From Bacteroidales bacterium (GTDB lineage: Bacteria > Bacteroidota > Bacteroidia > Bacteroidales > UBA1715), in NCBI GenBank assembly GCA_016714605.1, contig JADKDL010000001.1, positions 558,001 through 622,000 of the forward strand: a stretch of DNA of 64,000 nt, written 5' to 3'. The notes beneath the pieces were generated by a model. The model had not been told where the DNA came from. It saw only the letters and a program-made list of their open reading frames with translations, and did no database searches. Of this stretch, positions 21,507 to 30,774 are shown piece by piece (the stretch's first letter is position 1; each line of letters starts with the position of its first letter). The position numbers and the translations under genes were made by a program.

Positions 21507-22463
21507 ATGGCAAATGTACTTTTAACACAAAAATGTGTAAGAAATTGTCCGTATTGTTTTGCGAAAGAACACATGGAAGGCAAGCAATTTGATGATAATT
21601 TGAAATGGGATGATCTTATTTATATAGCCGATTTTTTTGCAGTTTCGAAATCAGATTCAATTCATCTTTTGGGAGGCGAACCTACCTTGCATCCAGATTT
21701 TTGCAACATCTGTTTATACCTGCTTGATAGGGGTTTTAGGATTACCGTTTTTACAAGCGGAATAATGTCGCCCAACAAACTTAAAGAATTAGAAAGTAAA
21801 TTGTTGGGGTTTGCTCACGAAAAATTATCTTTTGTTTGTAATGTAAATGATCCATTAGAATCGCCCGAAAGTGAAATAATTAGACAGAAAGATTTTTTTT
21901 CAATTTTTGCCAAGAATATCAATCCCGGCTTTAATATATATAAACCTAATTTCAGCTTAAACTTTATTTTTGAGTATTTCAAACAATTTCCGCTTTTGCA
22001 TAAGCATATTAGAATAGGACTTACTCACCCAATTGTTGGAGAAAAAAATGTAGCTCTCTCTAAAGCCGATATGCCAAATATGGCTAAACAATTTATGAGT
22101 TTTGTTCCTTATATGCTAGATAATAGCATTACTGCTGGGTTTGATTGTGGTATGCCAATGTGCCTCTTTGATGATGCTGAACTGGGAAAACTCTACAAAA
22201 TGAATAAGGGTAGAATTAAATTTTCTTGCGGTTCAGCTATTGATATTGGACCAGATTTATCGGTTTGGTCTTGTTTTCCGCTTGCTAATCACGAAAAAAA
22301 ATCGTTGTATGATTTTAATTCTTTACATGATATAACGCAGTATTTTTCTAGCAAACACAATCCAATTAGGAATCAGAAATATGGTATTTTCCAAGAGTGT
22401 GCCAGTTGTAATTATAGAAACAAAGAGCTTTGTGCCGGAGGTTGTCTTGCTCATCTTCTCTAG
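21507..22463 (+). CDS. Radical SAM protein with C-terminal SPASM-like cysteines
   Basis: 318 residues. The radical SAM [4Fe-4S] motif CVRNCPYC uses Cys10, Cys14 and Cys17; GGEPTLHP follows as the SAM-binding GGE motif. The C-terminal part has scattered Cys (DCGMPMC, KFSCGSA, VWSCFPL) and ends in CASCNYRNKELCAGGC, as in SPASM/twitch domains that hold auxiliary clusters in peptide-modifying enzymes. It lies 82 bases after the Tyr-rich precursor and 48 bases before the next gene. Likely role: oxidative crosslinking or other modification of the precursor. The exact reaction cannot be read from the sequence. Confidence 0.85.
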   Translation: MANVLLTQKCVRNCPYCFAKEHMEGKQFDDNLKWDDLIYIADFFAVSKSDSIHLLGGEPTLHPDFCNICLYLLDRGFRITVFTSGIMSPNKLKELESKLLGFAHEKLSFVCNVNDPLESPESEIIRQKDFFSIFAKNINPGFNIYKPNFSLNFIFEYFKQFPLLHKHIRIGLTHPIVGEKNVALSKADMPNMAKQFMSFVPYMLDNSITAGFDCGMPMCLFDDAELGKLYKMNKGRIKFSCGSAIDIGPDLSVWSCFPLANHEKKSLYDFNSLHDITQYFSSKHNPIRNQKYGIFQECASCNYRNKELCAGGCLAHLL

Positions 22464-22511
22464 ACTATGTGAGCGTTCTTAATATTTTAGAAATAATTTA
22501 AAAATAAACAA

Positions 22512-23375
22512 ATGACATTTGATAATCACATAATTGTTTGTCCTATTGAACATAGCTCTGCCCATGAAATAAAAGACAAAACTGTAGTACTCAAGACGAG
22601 CAGTTTAGATAATGTCTCAATAGCAGTTGAAAAATTTAAAAATAACAACAACATTATACATGCAGTATTGTTTGTCCCCGATAAACCTCTATCTGAATTT
22701 AATTTCGATATAGCCTTGCCTAATTGTAAGATTGTCTGTTTTGCTTCCAAATTGGGAGAATATTCTATATTGAGAAAGCAATTTCCTTATATTCACAAAA
22801 ATAAAATACTTTTCTTTTTTGAACCTAACAGCGAAGAATCTTTTTTAAGTGTTAAATTACTCTCAACACTCAATATTGCTGTTGGTTTTAAGCTCAATAG
22901 TAAAGATATACTTTGGCAAGATTTATTAGATATTTGTTTTCATACACTCTATTCTAAAGCCAGTCATTATATATTTGAGCCTATAAATTATTTGATTTCT
23001 GATTTTAAAAAAGAAGGCACAATTCATATCGAAAGTTCATACTTTGATAACTTTAGAAGATATTTGCATCTCTCGGATACTACAATGCAGTTGGCTTTAA
23101 CGCAAGATGATTTGAAAAACAAAAATTTTATTGCTGATGGTTTTGAGTCGTTGCTCCTTAAAGAAACAGAAACTGTATATGAGAAAAAAATAGCCGAATG
23201 GCATGCAGTTTTCATTGAAAATAAACCATGTGCTACTTGTGTGGCATGGAGACTTTGCAATGGTAGTTTCTTGTCTTATTGCGATAAAGGAATGAGTGAG
23301 CCGGTTGCGTTCTTTTCAGAAATTTTGGAGGCAATACAGTCTAAAAATAATAGGGTAGGTGAGATATCCATTTAA
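22512..23375 (+). CDS. Pseudo-radical-SAM partner protein retaining only the SPASM-like C-terminus
   Basis: 287 residues. No CxxxCxxC or GGE motif is present, but the C-terminus has CATCVAWRLCNGSFLSYC (Cys240, 243, 249, 257), the same layout as the SPASM tail of its neighbours. The N-terminal 230 residues still have alternating strand/helix character. This looks like a degenerate radical SAM paralogue acting as a partner or peptide-binding subunit, as known for pseudo-rSAM proteins in other Bacteroidota peptide systems. It sits between the two intact radical SAM genes in a tightly spaced operon. Confidence 0.7.
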   Translation: MTFDNHIIVCPIEHSSAHEIKDKTVVLKTSSLDNVSIAVEKFKNNNNIIHAVLFVPDKPLSEFNFDIALPNCKIVCFASKLGEYSILRKQFPYIHKNKILFFFEPNSEESFLSVKLLSTLNIAVGFKLNSKDILWQDLLDICFHTLYSKASHYIFEPINYLISDFKKEGTIHIESSYFDNFRRYLHLSDTTMQLALTQDDLKNKNFIADGFESLLLKETETVYEKKIAEWHAVFIENKPCATCVAWRLCNGSFLSYCDKGMSEPVAFFSEILEAIQSKNNRVGEISI

Positions 23376-23426
23376 TAACAGAATCAGGAAAACGAAAAAA
23401 TTAATTTTTCAAATTATTTGTAAAAA

Positions 23427-24518
23427 ATGGCTGTCCTTATTTTTAAAGCACTAGAAAATTGCAACTCAAACTGTGTTTATTGTGATGTAATAAAAAAACA
23501 TAAAACGCACATACTCGGCTACGACTTACTCGAACTTATTTTTACCCGAATAAATGAATATTTGCTTGAAAATACGCAAGAAGATTTTTCTTTTACTTGG
23601 CATGGTGGTGAGGTCTGTATGCTTGGTGCTGAGTATTTTGAAAGAGCACTTTACCTTCAGGAAACCATTTGCGACAAAACAAAACATCGCATAAATCATT
23701 TAGTACAGTCTAATATTACGTTAATCAATCAAGATATTATTGACGTATTCAAAAAGCTTGGCATAGATAGTATTGGTTCTAGTTTTGATCCGCTGCATGG
23801 CATACGAGGTTTTGGTCCAGAACGAGATTCAAAATCATATATGAAGCTATTTTTTAAAGGCTATGACCTTTTGCAAAAAAATAATTTGCGAGTTGGAATT
23901 ATTTATGTTGTTCATAAACAGTCTCTCCTGAATCCGTTAGAAACCGTGCAGTTTTTAACCAATTTCAATACATCTTCCGGTATACAGTTTAGTAAAGCAT
24001 ACATTTATCATGAAGACAAACATAATCTAGCTCTTTCTATGGAAGAGTATGCTCATTTCCTTGGTATTGTGTTTAAAGAATGGTATAAGAAACAATCTAT
24101 TTATCCGGCAATAACCCCTTTTACCGGTTTTATCAATTCTGCTAAATCCGGACAGTGTTCTATGAGCTGTACGTTAAGTGGAAAATGTGCAAAAAATTGG
24201 ATTAATATAACACCCGAAGGTATGACTTCGCAGTGTGGCAGAACCGGCGATTTTGAACTGGTTCAGTTAGGTAGTATTAAAGACAAAACGTTTAAAGAAC
24301 TGTTTGATGCTCCTTTTAAAAATCAAATTGAAGCGCGAAGAAATCTACTATTGAATAGCAGTTGTAAAGCATGTAGATTTTGGATGGTTTGTCATGGTGG
24401 CTGCCCTTTAGATGCTTATATGCAACATGGCGATTTCATGGCTAAAGCCGATGAATGTGCTTGGATAAAGACCTTCCTAACTGAATATTTTGAACCAATT
24501 ACCGGGTTTAAGTTTTAA
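23427..24518 (+). CDS. Radical SAM/SPASM peptide maturase
   Basis: 363 residues. Radical SAM motif CNSNCVYC (Cys12, 16, 19), then FTWHGGEVCMLG, the W-H-G-G-E form typical of anSME-related and cyclophane-forming (XyeB/GrrM/FxsB-like) maturases. The C-terminus has a complete SPASM-type series: CSMSCTLSGKC, CGRTGDFELVQLGSI, CKACRFWMVCHGGCPLDAY and a last Cys in ADECAWIK. Probably forms C-C or C-N crosslinks on aromatic residues of the precursor at 21116. It is the last gene of the operon; a convergent glycosyltransferase gene follows 34 bases later, and no peptidase or transporter gene is present. Confidence 0.88.
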   Translation: MAVLIFKALENCNSNCVYCDVIKKHKTHILGYDLLELIFTRINEYLLENTQEDFSFTWHGGEVCMLGAEYFERALYLQETICDKTKHRINHLVQSNITLINQDIIDVFKKLGIDSIGSSFDPLHGIRGFGPERDSKSYMKLFFKGYDLLQKNNLRVGIIYVVHKQSLLNPLETVQFLTNFNTSSGIQFSKAYIYHEDKHNLALSMEEYAHFLGIVFKEWYKKQSIYPAITPFTGFINSAKSGQCSMSCTLSGKCAKNWINITPEGMTSQCGRTGDFELVQLGSIKDKTFKELFDAPFKNQIEARRNLLLNSSCKACRFWMVCHGGCPLDAYMQHGDFMAKADECAWIKTFLTEYFEPITGFKF

Positions 24519-24552
24519 TTCCTTTGAAAGTGTTTTTATTAATGCTTGATTT

Positions 24553-26502
24553 TTAATTGTCTAACTTAGCAATTTGTTTTATTATAATCTGCAAATCATT
24601 AAAAAATGAATAGTCTTTTGCATAGATTATATTGTTTTTGGCCATAATTTCTTTATCAAAAGTAGTATTATGGTGTGGATTTAAAATTCCTTTTTTTAGC
24701 GTGGGTAGGTTATATTCCTTAATATCAAAATTATCGTGGTACGATATCCATGTTTTTTTACCAAAAAGTACCGAAAAGCAATTTTTGATGAAATTGAGTT
24801 TGTTTTTATAAAAAAGTATTAAGATAGGGGTGGAAAGCACTAGTAAAGCGGAAAATCCAATATCAAACAACCTCTTCTTGTTGATATTATACTTTTTACC
24901 TATAGAATTCAGTTCCAATGTGTAGAGTTCGCCTGCTGTATTTATTGAATTACTACCAATAATGGAAATTGTCTCAGGTGGTGCTATTTTAAAATCTACT
25001 GCAATATCAGAGAATCCGAGCATGTTCGAAATAATTGTATCAGCAGAAATATTTTTCATGCAGAATATTATTTCGTTTATCTTATGGATTTTTATTATCT
25101 CCGGTAGTTGATCTATTGTGCCCAGATAGTAACCTTTCTGTAGGTCATTATCTATTCCAACATAACCAATAATATTTGTTTGTAAACCTGTATTAGCCAA
25201 TAATTTTTCAATTCGCACTATCTCTTCTTTTTCACCGGCTAGAATTATTCTTTTACTTTTCTTAAAATTTATTTTGAATGTTTCAATGCCGGATAAATGC
25301 ATTAAAAGTCTGTTGGAGCATACTGCAATTAAACTCCATAAGGTGCCAAATAGCAATAAGGCTCTTGAATATCTGAAATGTTCGTTTGATAGTGCATATG
25401 CGAGTAAGAGAATAATTCCACCTAAAATCACTCCTTTAATTGCGTTTTTAAGTTTTATAGGTTTCTCATATCCGCCATTGAAAAAAATTAGTAACAACCA
25501 AATAATTGTATATATGGGTATTACCATTGTAAAGTATGTTTTCGGATAGTAATGCAAATCTGAATATCTGTATTGTTCCCAAATAAGTGCCAACAACCCG
25601 AAACCGGAATAGATAATAATTAAGTCTAATAGTGGTAATATTGTAGCCTTAATTATTCTATTAAGTATAGATAATGAGGCTCTTATGAAGATTGCAATAT
25701 TTATGAGGAATGATAGTATTTTGGAGTGTTTATGACTAAGTTGCTTTTTTGCAAATATTATCATTGCTTTGTAAAAAATAAGCACATAATTTACACTTCC
25801 TTTTTTTGTGCTTTCTCCTTTATAATGTATAATTGTAGTATCAGCAAAATAATAGTTTTTATAGTCGGCTTTTATTATTCTGTAAGACAGGTCAATATCT
25901 TCACCATACATAAAATAATCTTCATCTAATAAACCAATTTCATCAAGTACTTTTTTTCTCATCAGCATGAATGCACCTGAAAGAATCTCAACCTGATTGG
26001 TTTGGTTTTGATCTAAGTAACCTAAATGGTACTTGTTAAATCTTTTTGATTTTTTAAATAAAGATGAAATACCAAACATTTTATAGAATGCTACCATTGG
26101 TGTAGGAATTCCTCTTTTCGATTCGGGTAAGAAACGTCCTTTACCATCAATCATTTTTACACCTGCCCCTCCAGCTTCTTGGTGCAAATCCATAAAATCA
26201 AGCAATTTACTAAAGGTAGTTTCTTGTACTACTGTATCTGGATTTAGTAAAAGTACATATTCTCCAGATGATACTCTTATTGCCTGATTATTTGCGTATG
26301 AAAATCCGGTATTGGTTTTATTTTCAATTAATTTTACCCATTGAAATTTATTTTTTATTAAATCACAACTTCCGTCTACAGAATTGTTATCCACAACAAA
26401 GACTTCTGCGTCAATTCCTTTAAGTGCTTCATTAACTGATATCAGGCATTGTTCAATAAAGAATTTTACGTTGTAATTTACAATTATGACACTTAACTTC
26501 AC
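24553..26502 (-). CDS. Glycosyltransferase family 2 fused to a polytopic sugar-transferase-like region
   Basis: 649 residues. Residues 1-270 are a rhamnosyltransferase-like GT2 domain: VIIVNYNVKFFIEQCL, VVDNNSVDGS, LLNPDTVV (DxD-like), and FMYGEDIDLSYR. About 290-415 contain four or so membrane helices, then a Rossmann-like nucleotide-binding part (KSKRIILAGEKEEI, ~425-540) as in the CoA_binding_3 region of WcaJ-type polyprenyl-phosphate sugar transferases. The C-terminal 120 residues (KKRLFDIGFSALLVLSTPIL) start like a bacterial sugar transferase but lack the usual catalytic core, so that part looks degenerate. Likely adds a sugar in cell-surface glycan assembly at the inner membrane. Confidence 0.82.
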   Translation of the reverse strand: MKLSVIIVNYNVKFFIEQCLISVNEALKGIDAEVFVVDNNSVDGSCDLIKNKFQWVKLIENKTNTGFSYANNQAIRVSSGEYVLLLNPDTVVQETTFSKLLDFMDLHQEAGGAGVKMIDGKGRFLPESKRGIPTPMVAFYKMFGISSLFKKSKRFNKYHLGYLDQNQTNQVEILSGAFMLMRKKVLDEIGLLDEDYFMYGEDIDLSYRIIKADYKNYYFADTTIIHYKGESTKKGSVNYVLIFYKAMIIFAKKQLSHKHSKILSFLINIAIFIRASLSILNRIIKATILPLLDLIIIYSGFGLLALIWEQYRYSDLHYYPKTYFTMVIPIYTIIWLLLIFFNGGYEKPIKLKNAIKGVILGGIILLLAYALSNEHFRYSRALLLFGTLWSLIAVCSNRLLMHLSGIETFKINFKKSKRIILAGEKEEIVRIEKLLANTGLQTNIIGYVGIDNDLQKGYYLGTIDQLPEIIKIHKINEIIFCMKNISADTIISNMLGFSDIAVDFKIAPPETISIIGSNSINTAGELYTLELNSIGKKYNINKKRLFDIGFSALLVLSTPILILFYKNKLNFIKNCFSVLFGKKTWISYHDNFDIKEYNLPTLKKGILNPHHNTTFDKEIMAKNNIIYAKDYSFFNDLQIIIKQIAKLDN

Positions 26503-26832
26503 CTAATAAATTTTATTATACAATTTTTTTGTACGAGCTCCTTTAGATTTTCTTATAGTGGTAATTCTGTACACCACTTATTTTATTATAAATGCTTTGG
26601 GAAATATAGATTTTTTTTCTGAAAACGCTGATGTTATTATGATGGTAATATAGATTGTTAATGATTTTTTCTCATAATAACATTAGTATTCCTTGATTTT
26701 AAGACACGCATCAATATTGCAATTGCTTATGGATGTGTCTTTTAATCGGTATGTTTAAAATATAAAATAATATTAAACATGCTTCTTTACAAATCACAAA
26801 GTTTATAGTACAAAAGTAATAAATTAACTTAT
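26503..26832. other. Intergenic region with two hairpins
   Basis: 330 bases between co-directional minus-strand genes. A perfect 12-base inverted repeat ATGTTATTATGA (26629-26640 with 26670-26681) and a second stem AAGACAC/GTGTCTT (26701-26707 with 26735-26741) lie in it. They may end the deacetylase transcript or fold the leader of the glycosyltransferase gene. Confidence 0.45.
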
Positions 26833-27468
26833 TTAAAAAGCTATTTTATCTAATTTAAAGCCTTTGTTTAAAAGATATTCTATAGATTTAGGAAGTGAAT
26901 CTTTGAGGTTTTTTTGCGCTTTTAATGAGTCATGAAACACAATGATAGAACCACTGCTTGTTTGATTTACAACGGTCTGAAAACACTCTTCGGGTGTAAC
27001 ATTGTTGTCGTAATCTTTCGTCAATACATCCCACATAATTATTTTGTAACTATTTCTTAGCTGTTTAGCCAATGATAATTTTATTTTTCCGTATGGAGGT
27101 CTTAGAATGCTTGTGTGAATAAATTTCTCTGATTCAATAATATTATCTAAATAGATGTGGCTCGGAGTTGTCCACCCGTTTAAGTGGTTAAAAGTATGGC
27201 AACCTATTGCATGCCCTTCTTTTTTAATTCTTTGAAATATTTCAGGATATTTTTTCACATTCTCTCCAACACAAAAAAATGTACCTTTTATATTGTAATA
27301 TTTGAGAGTGTCTAAAACCCATTCAGTTACATTGGGTATTGGACCATCGTCAAACGTAAGAAATACCTTTGACGAATCGTTAGGTATTCTCCAAATCAAA
27401 TTTGGAAATGCTAATTCCACAAGCTTAATAGCGGTATTTGTTGGTGAAAGTATATCTTTAATATTCAA
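26833..27468 (-). CDS. Polysaccharide deacetylase, NodB type
   Basis: 211 residues, no signal peptide. All carbohydrate esterase 4 motifs are present: VFLTFDDGP (motif 1, catalytic base Asp and metal Asp), CHTFNHL (motif 2 metal His residues), LRPPYGK (motif 3), WDVLTKDYD (motif 4) and IVFHDS (motif 5 His). It removes N-acetyl groups from a peptidoglycan or surface-glycan amino sugar in a metal-dependent manner. Without a signal peptide it may act on a cytoplasmic or lipid-linked intermediate, or be exported through an unseen route. It lies near the glycosyltransferase gene in the same direction. Confidence 0.92.
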   Translation of the reverse strand: MNIKDILSPTNTAIKLVELAFPNLIWRIPNDSSKVFLTFDDGPIPNVTEWVLDTLKYYNIKGTFFCVGENVKKYPEIFQRIKKEGHAIGCHTFNHLNGWTTPSHIYLDNIIESEKFIHTSILRPPYGKIKLSLAKQLRNSYKIIMWDVLTKDYDNNVTPEECFQTVVNQTSSGSIIVFHDSLKAQKNLKDSLPKSIEYLLNKGFKLDKIAF

Positions 27469-27792
27469 AGCTACAAAAATTACTGTTTTTCAATAAAAGA
27501 AATTAATCCTATTTTAGTGTAAGACACTTTCTATATTAAAAACCCTTAGTTAAAATGTGTTTTTTTTTAATTAATCTTTCTTTTTTCAGTTTACTGTAGA
27601 TTTAAGTATTTAATCTTTCTCAAGATGAATCTTTTGCATTGTTAAAATTTGAATGTATATTAAGTATAGAGCTCTATAAAATACCTTTTTAAGGTTTTAG
27701 TTTATGAAAAGCCTGAGATTGCTATATATAAATGTGGACTTTCTTATATTCTATAATATTTAAAATGGGTTTCCTTATCGTTGCCCAATTTA
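27469..27792. other. Intergenic region
   Basis: About 325 AT-rich bases between the deacetylase start and the end of the polyprenyl synthase gene. It should contain the deacetylase promoter; nothing else recognised. Confidence 0.45.
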
Positions 27793-28770
27793 TTATTTAT
27801 TTCTTTGCGTAATATAATCTAGTACGAGTGATAGGGACTGGTGAGCTTCGTTTTTAGGAAATTCGGAAAGAATTTTTGAAGCTTTATCTTTAAATTCCAT
27901 CATTGTCTTGTGGGCACTTTCAATTCCTCCTTTTGAAATTACCTCATTTACCAACCATTTAACTTTGTCTGGATTGTTATTTTGTTTTCTAATGATGTAT
28001 TTTATCTGTTTTTTATCTTTAAAACTAGATGTCTCAAGTAAATGAATTAGAGGGAGAGTTATTTTTTGTTCTTTTATATCGTTTCCGGCAGATTTGCCCA
28101 TTATGCCTGAATTACCTTCATAATCAAGAATATCATCTTTAATCTGAAATGCAATACCGATGTACATGCCAAGTTCTTTGAGTTTAGCAATGTCTGTTGG
28201 ATCTGCATTAACCGAGCGAGCCCCTGCTGATAATGCAGCTGCAATAAGCGTTGCAGTTTTTTTCTTAATTATTTCAAAATAGATTTCTTTGTTGATGTCT
28301 AAAAATCTTGCTTTTTCAATTTGTAGCAATTCTCCTTCGCTCATTTCCTTAACAGCATCAGATACAATCTCAAGAATAGAATATTCTTTATGTTTTACTG
28401 CGTGAAGCAAACCTTTAGCTAGAAAATAATCTCCTATTAAAACTGCAACTTTGTTTTTCCAGAGAGCATTTATTGAAAACAAACCTCTTCTTTTGTATGC
28501 AACATCAACTACATCGTCGTGTATAAGTGTAGCGGTGTGCATCAATTCTATAAGTAATGCTGCCGAATGTGTAGATTTGTTTACTTCACCGCACAGCTTT
28601 GCCGATAAAAAAACCAAAATAGGTCTAAGTTGCTTTCCTTTCTGTTTGAGAAGAAATTTTGTAATTATATTTAAAAGTCTGGCAGATGATTTTATTTCAC
28701 TAGAAAAGAATGAATTAAAACTTTCTAATTCATCAACAATAGGTTTTTTAATCTTATTAATATCAGACAT
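27793..28770 (-). CDS. Polyprenyl (octaprenyl-type) diphosphate synthase
   Basis: 325 residues from the ATG at 28770 (MSDINKIKKPIVDELESF, the usual beginning of Bacteroidota homologues); a longer frame to 28812 adds 14 residues that do not look homologous. The first Asp-rich motif is LIHDDVVD with KRRG following, and the second is FQIKDDILDYEG; GKSAGNDIKEQKITLPLI is the typical C-terminal segment. The enzyme extends isoprenoid diphosphates for menaquinone side chains, which fits the MqnA gene at 59783. Chain length cannot be read with certainty. Confidence 0.92.
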   Translation of the reverse strand: MSDINKIKKPIVDELESFNSFFSSEIKSSARLLNIITKFLLKQKGKQLRPILVFLSAKLCGEVNKSTHSAALLIELMHTATLIHDDVVDVAYKRRGLFSINALWKNKVAVLIGDYFLAKGLLHAVKHKEYSILEIVSDAVKEMSEGELLQIEKARFLDINKEIYFEIIKKKTATLIAAALSAGARSVNADPTDIAKLKELGMYIGIAFQIKDDILDYEGNSGIMGKSAGNDIKEQKITLPLIHLLETSSFKDKKQIKYIIRKQNNNPDKVKWLVNEVISKGGIESAHKTMMEFKDKASKILSEFPKNEAHQSLSLVLDYITQRNK

Positions 28771-28830
28771 GGTATAAAAAATAAAAACTTTGCTAAAATG
28801 CAAAGTTTTCAAAATTACAATTCTTTTTTT

Positions 28831-29205
28831 TTATTTTACTTCTTGGAGTTCAAATTCAACGTCAAGTAGTTTTGAATATCTAACTCCAGATGATTGCATA
28901 TCTGTATCTTCTGCTTTGTATCTCCAAATAATCAGAACTTTAGTTTTTTTAGAGAGTTTTTCAAGTAGTAATAAAACTTTAGCAATTTGCTTAGCCGATG
29001 CTGTGTTGAAATACTCTAGACTAAAGACAAATTCTACTTTAGAGTCCGGGTTTTCAATGTATTTATCAAGCCATTCAAAAATAGGGGCATAAAATCCATT
29101 TGCATTTTCGGGCAATGATCTGTCTGTTATTTTAAAATTCCCATTTGCAGGATCTAAAACGATGCCGGGTGTATCTTCTGTCTTCTCTAAAATTAGTGCC
29201 TCCAT
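28831..29205 (-). CDS. siaC: SiaC-family regulatory phosphoprotein (DUF1987)
   Basis: 124 residues. DUF1987 markers are PGIVLDPANGNFKITDRSLP, NANGFYAPIFEWLDKYIENP and FSLEYFNTASAKQIAKVLLL; the NTAS segment carries the Thr that is phosphorylated in Pseudomonas SiaC. SiaC in its unphosphorylated state stimulates a partner diguanylate cyclase in Pseudomonas; in Bacteroidota the partner is unknown. It lies six bases after the SiaB-like kinase gene, which is the expected kinase. No phosphatase or cyclase gene is adjacent. Confidence 0.85.
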   Translation of the reverse strand: MEALILEKTEDTPGIVLDPANGNFKITDRSLPENANGFYAPIFEWLDKYIENPDSKVEFVFSLEYFNTASAKQIAKVLLLLEKLSKKTKVLIIWRYKAEDTDMQSSGVRYSKLLDVEFELQEVK

Positions 29206-29211
29206 ATAATC

Positions 29212-30330
29212 CTACAACCTTATTTGTAATGTGAAAAATGATAAATTTTCATCTACCTTATAAATATTATATTCTAATTTGTTTCCGCTTTTTAAACGCA
29301 AATCAATAATTCCTAAACCAGCTTCTTTACTGTTATCTATCTCAAAATTCAATAGTCTCTTACTATAGAATAAATCTAATTCATCTCCTTCTAAACTATT
29401 TACATGATCTATTTTTTCAGATAATTCATCTGCAATTCGGTTCGAAATATAATTACCGGTATTTAGTGAGTAGGCTCCGTCTTTTTCTGACATGAAAAAG
29501 ATGCCCGGATTGCCTTTGGTATCATCATTTTCTTTCTTTGTGGCGTGTTTTACTATGTTTTGAAGCATTTCAACCATTACATTAAACACTTTCTTTTTTA
29601 AATCAATTGTTCCTATCATTTGTCCTTCTATAATAGAAAGCAAATTAATTAGACTATCTTGATTAAGAATGCCGTTAAATATAAGAAGAATATCTTTACT
29701 ATTTATTAATTCATGTAACTCTTTTATGTTTTCAAGGTCAACATGTATCGCTTGATCTTCCGGATCTTTTGATATAGAAGTATGTAAATAGAAGTAAGAT
29801 AAATTGTTGTTTATAGTTTTGAAGTCGAATGAAAGTTTGTTTCCTGATTTTCGAGCCATATCAATAAGTCCCAATCCAGCACCTCCTTTGGGTGAAACAT
29901 CACCTCTTTCGAGCATCTGCATGTAATAATTCTTAAGGTCATCTTTCTCCAAACTATTAATGGTGTTTAACTGCTCAGTAAGTTTGGGGATAGTTGATGA
30001 ATTCACTACGTTGCCTGTGGTTATGTAGTAACCGTTATCTTTATTCTGTATTATGAAGATTCCGTTAATGTCGTCTTCTGATACATTTTCTTCTTTAAAA
30101 TCTGTTTGATGTCTGGTTATGTTTTGTAAACATTCAACCATTATTGCAAATACTCGCCTCTTAACTTTCGATGATTCATTTATTGCATCAAAGTTTGTCT
30201 CGGTAAGTGATATTATACTATCTGTAATGCTTTGTGTAAATAACCCCCTGTAGATATACCCAAGATTGTCTTTCTGCATACCTTGAAATAACCTGAACCC
30301 GAAGTCTATTTTCGTTTGTGTATCTATCAC
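29212..30330 (-). CDS. Tandem SiaB-like (DUF6272) protein kinase
   Basis: 372 residues made of two copies of the SiaB module. Copy 1 (about 1-190) has FAIMVECLQNITRHQ and GAGLGLIDMARKSGNKLSF; copy 2 (about 195-372) has FNVMVEMLQNIVKHA and EAGLGIIDLRLKSGNKLEY. ECLQN/EMLQN supply the N-box Glu/Asn and GLGLID the G-box of the GHKL ATPase fold. SiaB normally is a single-module protein of about 180 residues that phosphorylates SiaC; the gene here is fused in tandem with SiaC next to it. The copies have clearly diverged (EECLQNITRHQ-type versus EMLQNIVKHA). Start ATG 30330. Confidence 0.82.
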   Translation of the reverse strand: MIDTQTKIDFGFRLFQGMQKDNLGYIYRGLFTQSITDSIISLTETNFDAINESSKVKRRVFAIMVECLQNITRHQTDFKEENVSEDDINGIFIIQNKDNGYYITTGNVVNSSTIPKLTEQLNTINSLEKDDLKNYYMQMLERGDVSPKGGAGLGLIDMARKSGNKLSFDFKTINNNLSYFYLHTSISKDPEDQAIHVDLENIKELHELINSKDILLIFNGILNQDSLINLLSIIEGQMIGTIDLKKKVFNVMVEMLQNIVKHATKKENDDTKGNPGIFFMSEKDGAYSLNTGNYISNRIADELSEKIDHVNSLEGDELDLFYSKRLLNFEIDNSKEAGLGIIDLRLKSGNKLEYNIYKVDENLSFFTLQIRL

Positions 30331-30774
30331 TTTGATTCTATTTTGCTGTCCGGTAATTGAAAATCTTTGAGTATTTTCTTTAGCTTTATCACAAATATAT
30401 TGTTAAAATTTGATATTTACAATACTTCGGCAAATTTTAAATAATTTATTAAATACTTTTTAGTTTTTTTAAGTTTTTTTTATTTTTTTTTTAATCTGAA
30501 GATAACGAAAATCACTTTAGCTTTATTTGCTCTTTTCATTTATTAACCTAAATTGCGATTATTATTGTATCTAAAGTTTTTTTTATTCAGAATATCCTTG
30601 ATGAATAGATATTTTAAAGCACTTTTTGTATATTTTAACATTTGCTTTGCATTAATATAGATTTAAGGATAGAAATGGAATTTTTAAAGTTTTAAATTAA
30701 AGCAAGAGTAGAAACTATCGCACCAAAACAATAGAATTAATTTTAAAAATTACAAATTTTCAAATTATTTGCAG
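30331..30774. other. Long AT-rich intergenic region between divergent SiaB-like and GH65 genes
   Basis: About 440 bases with long T runs (30467-30492). A possible GH65 promoter element TTGCTTTG lies at 30642-30649, one mismatch from TAnnTTTG, leaving a leader of about 120 bases. No RNA gene recognised. Confidence 0.4.

Noticed and set aside
24553..26502. Functional WcaJ-type initiating sugar transferase at the C-terminus
   Set aside because: The tail begins like a bacterial sugar transferase but the usual catalytic core motifs are not visible, so only the GT2 part is called active.
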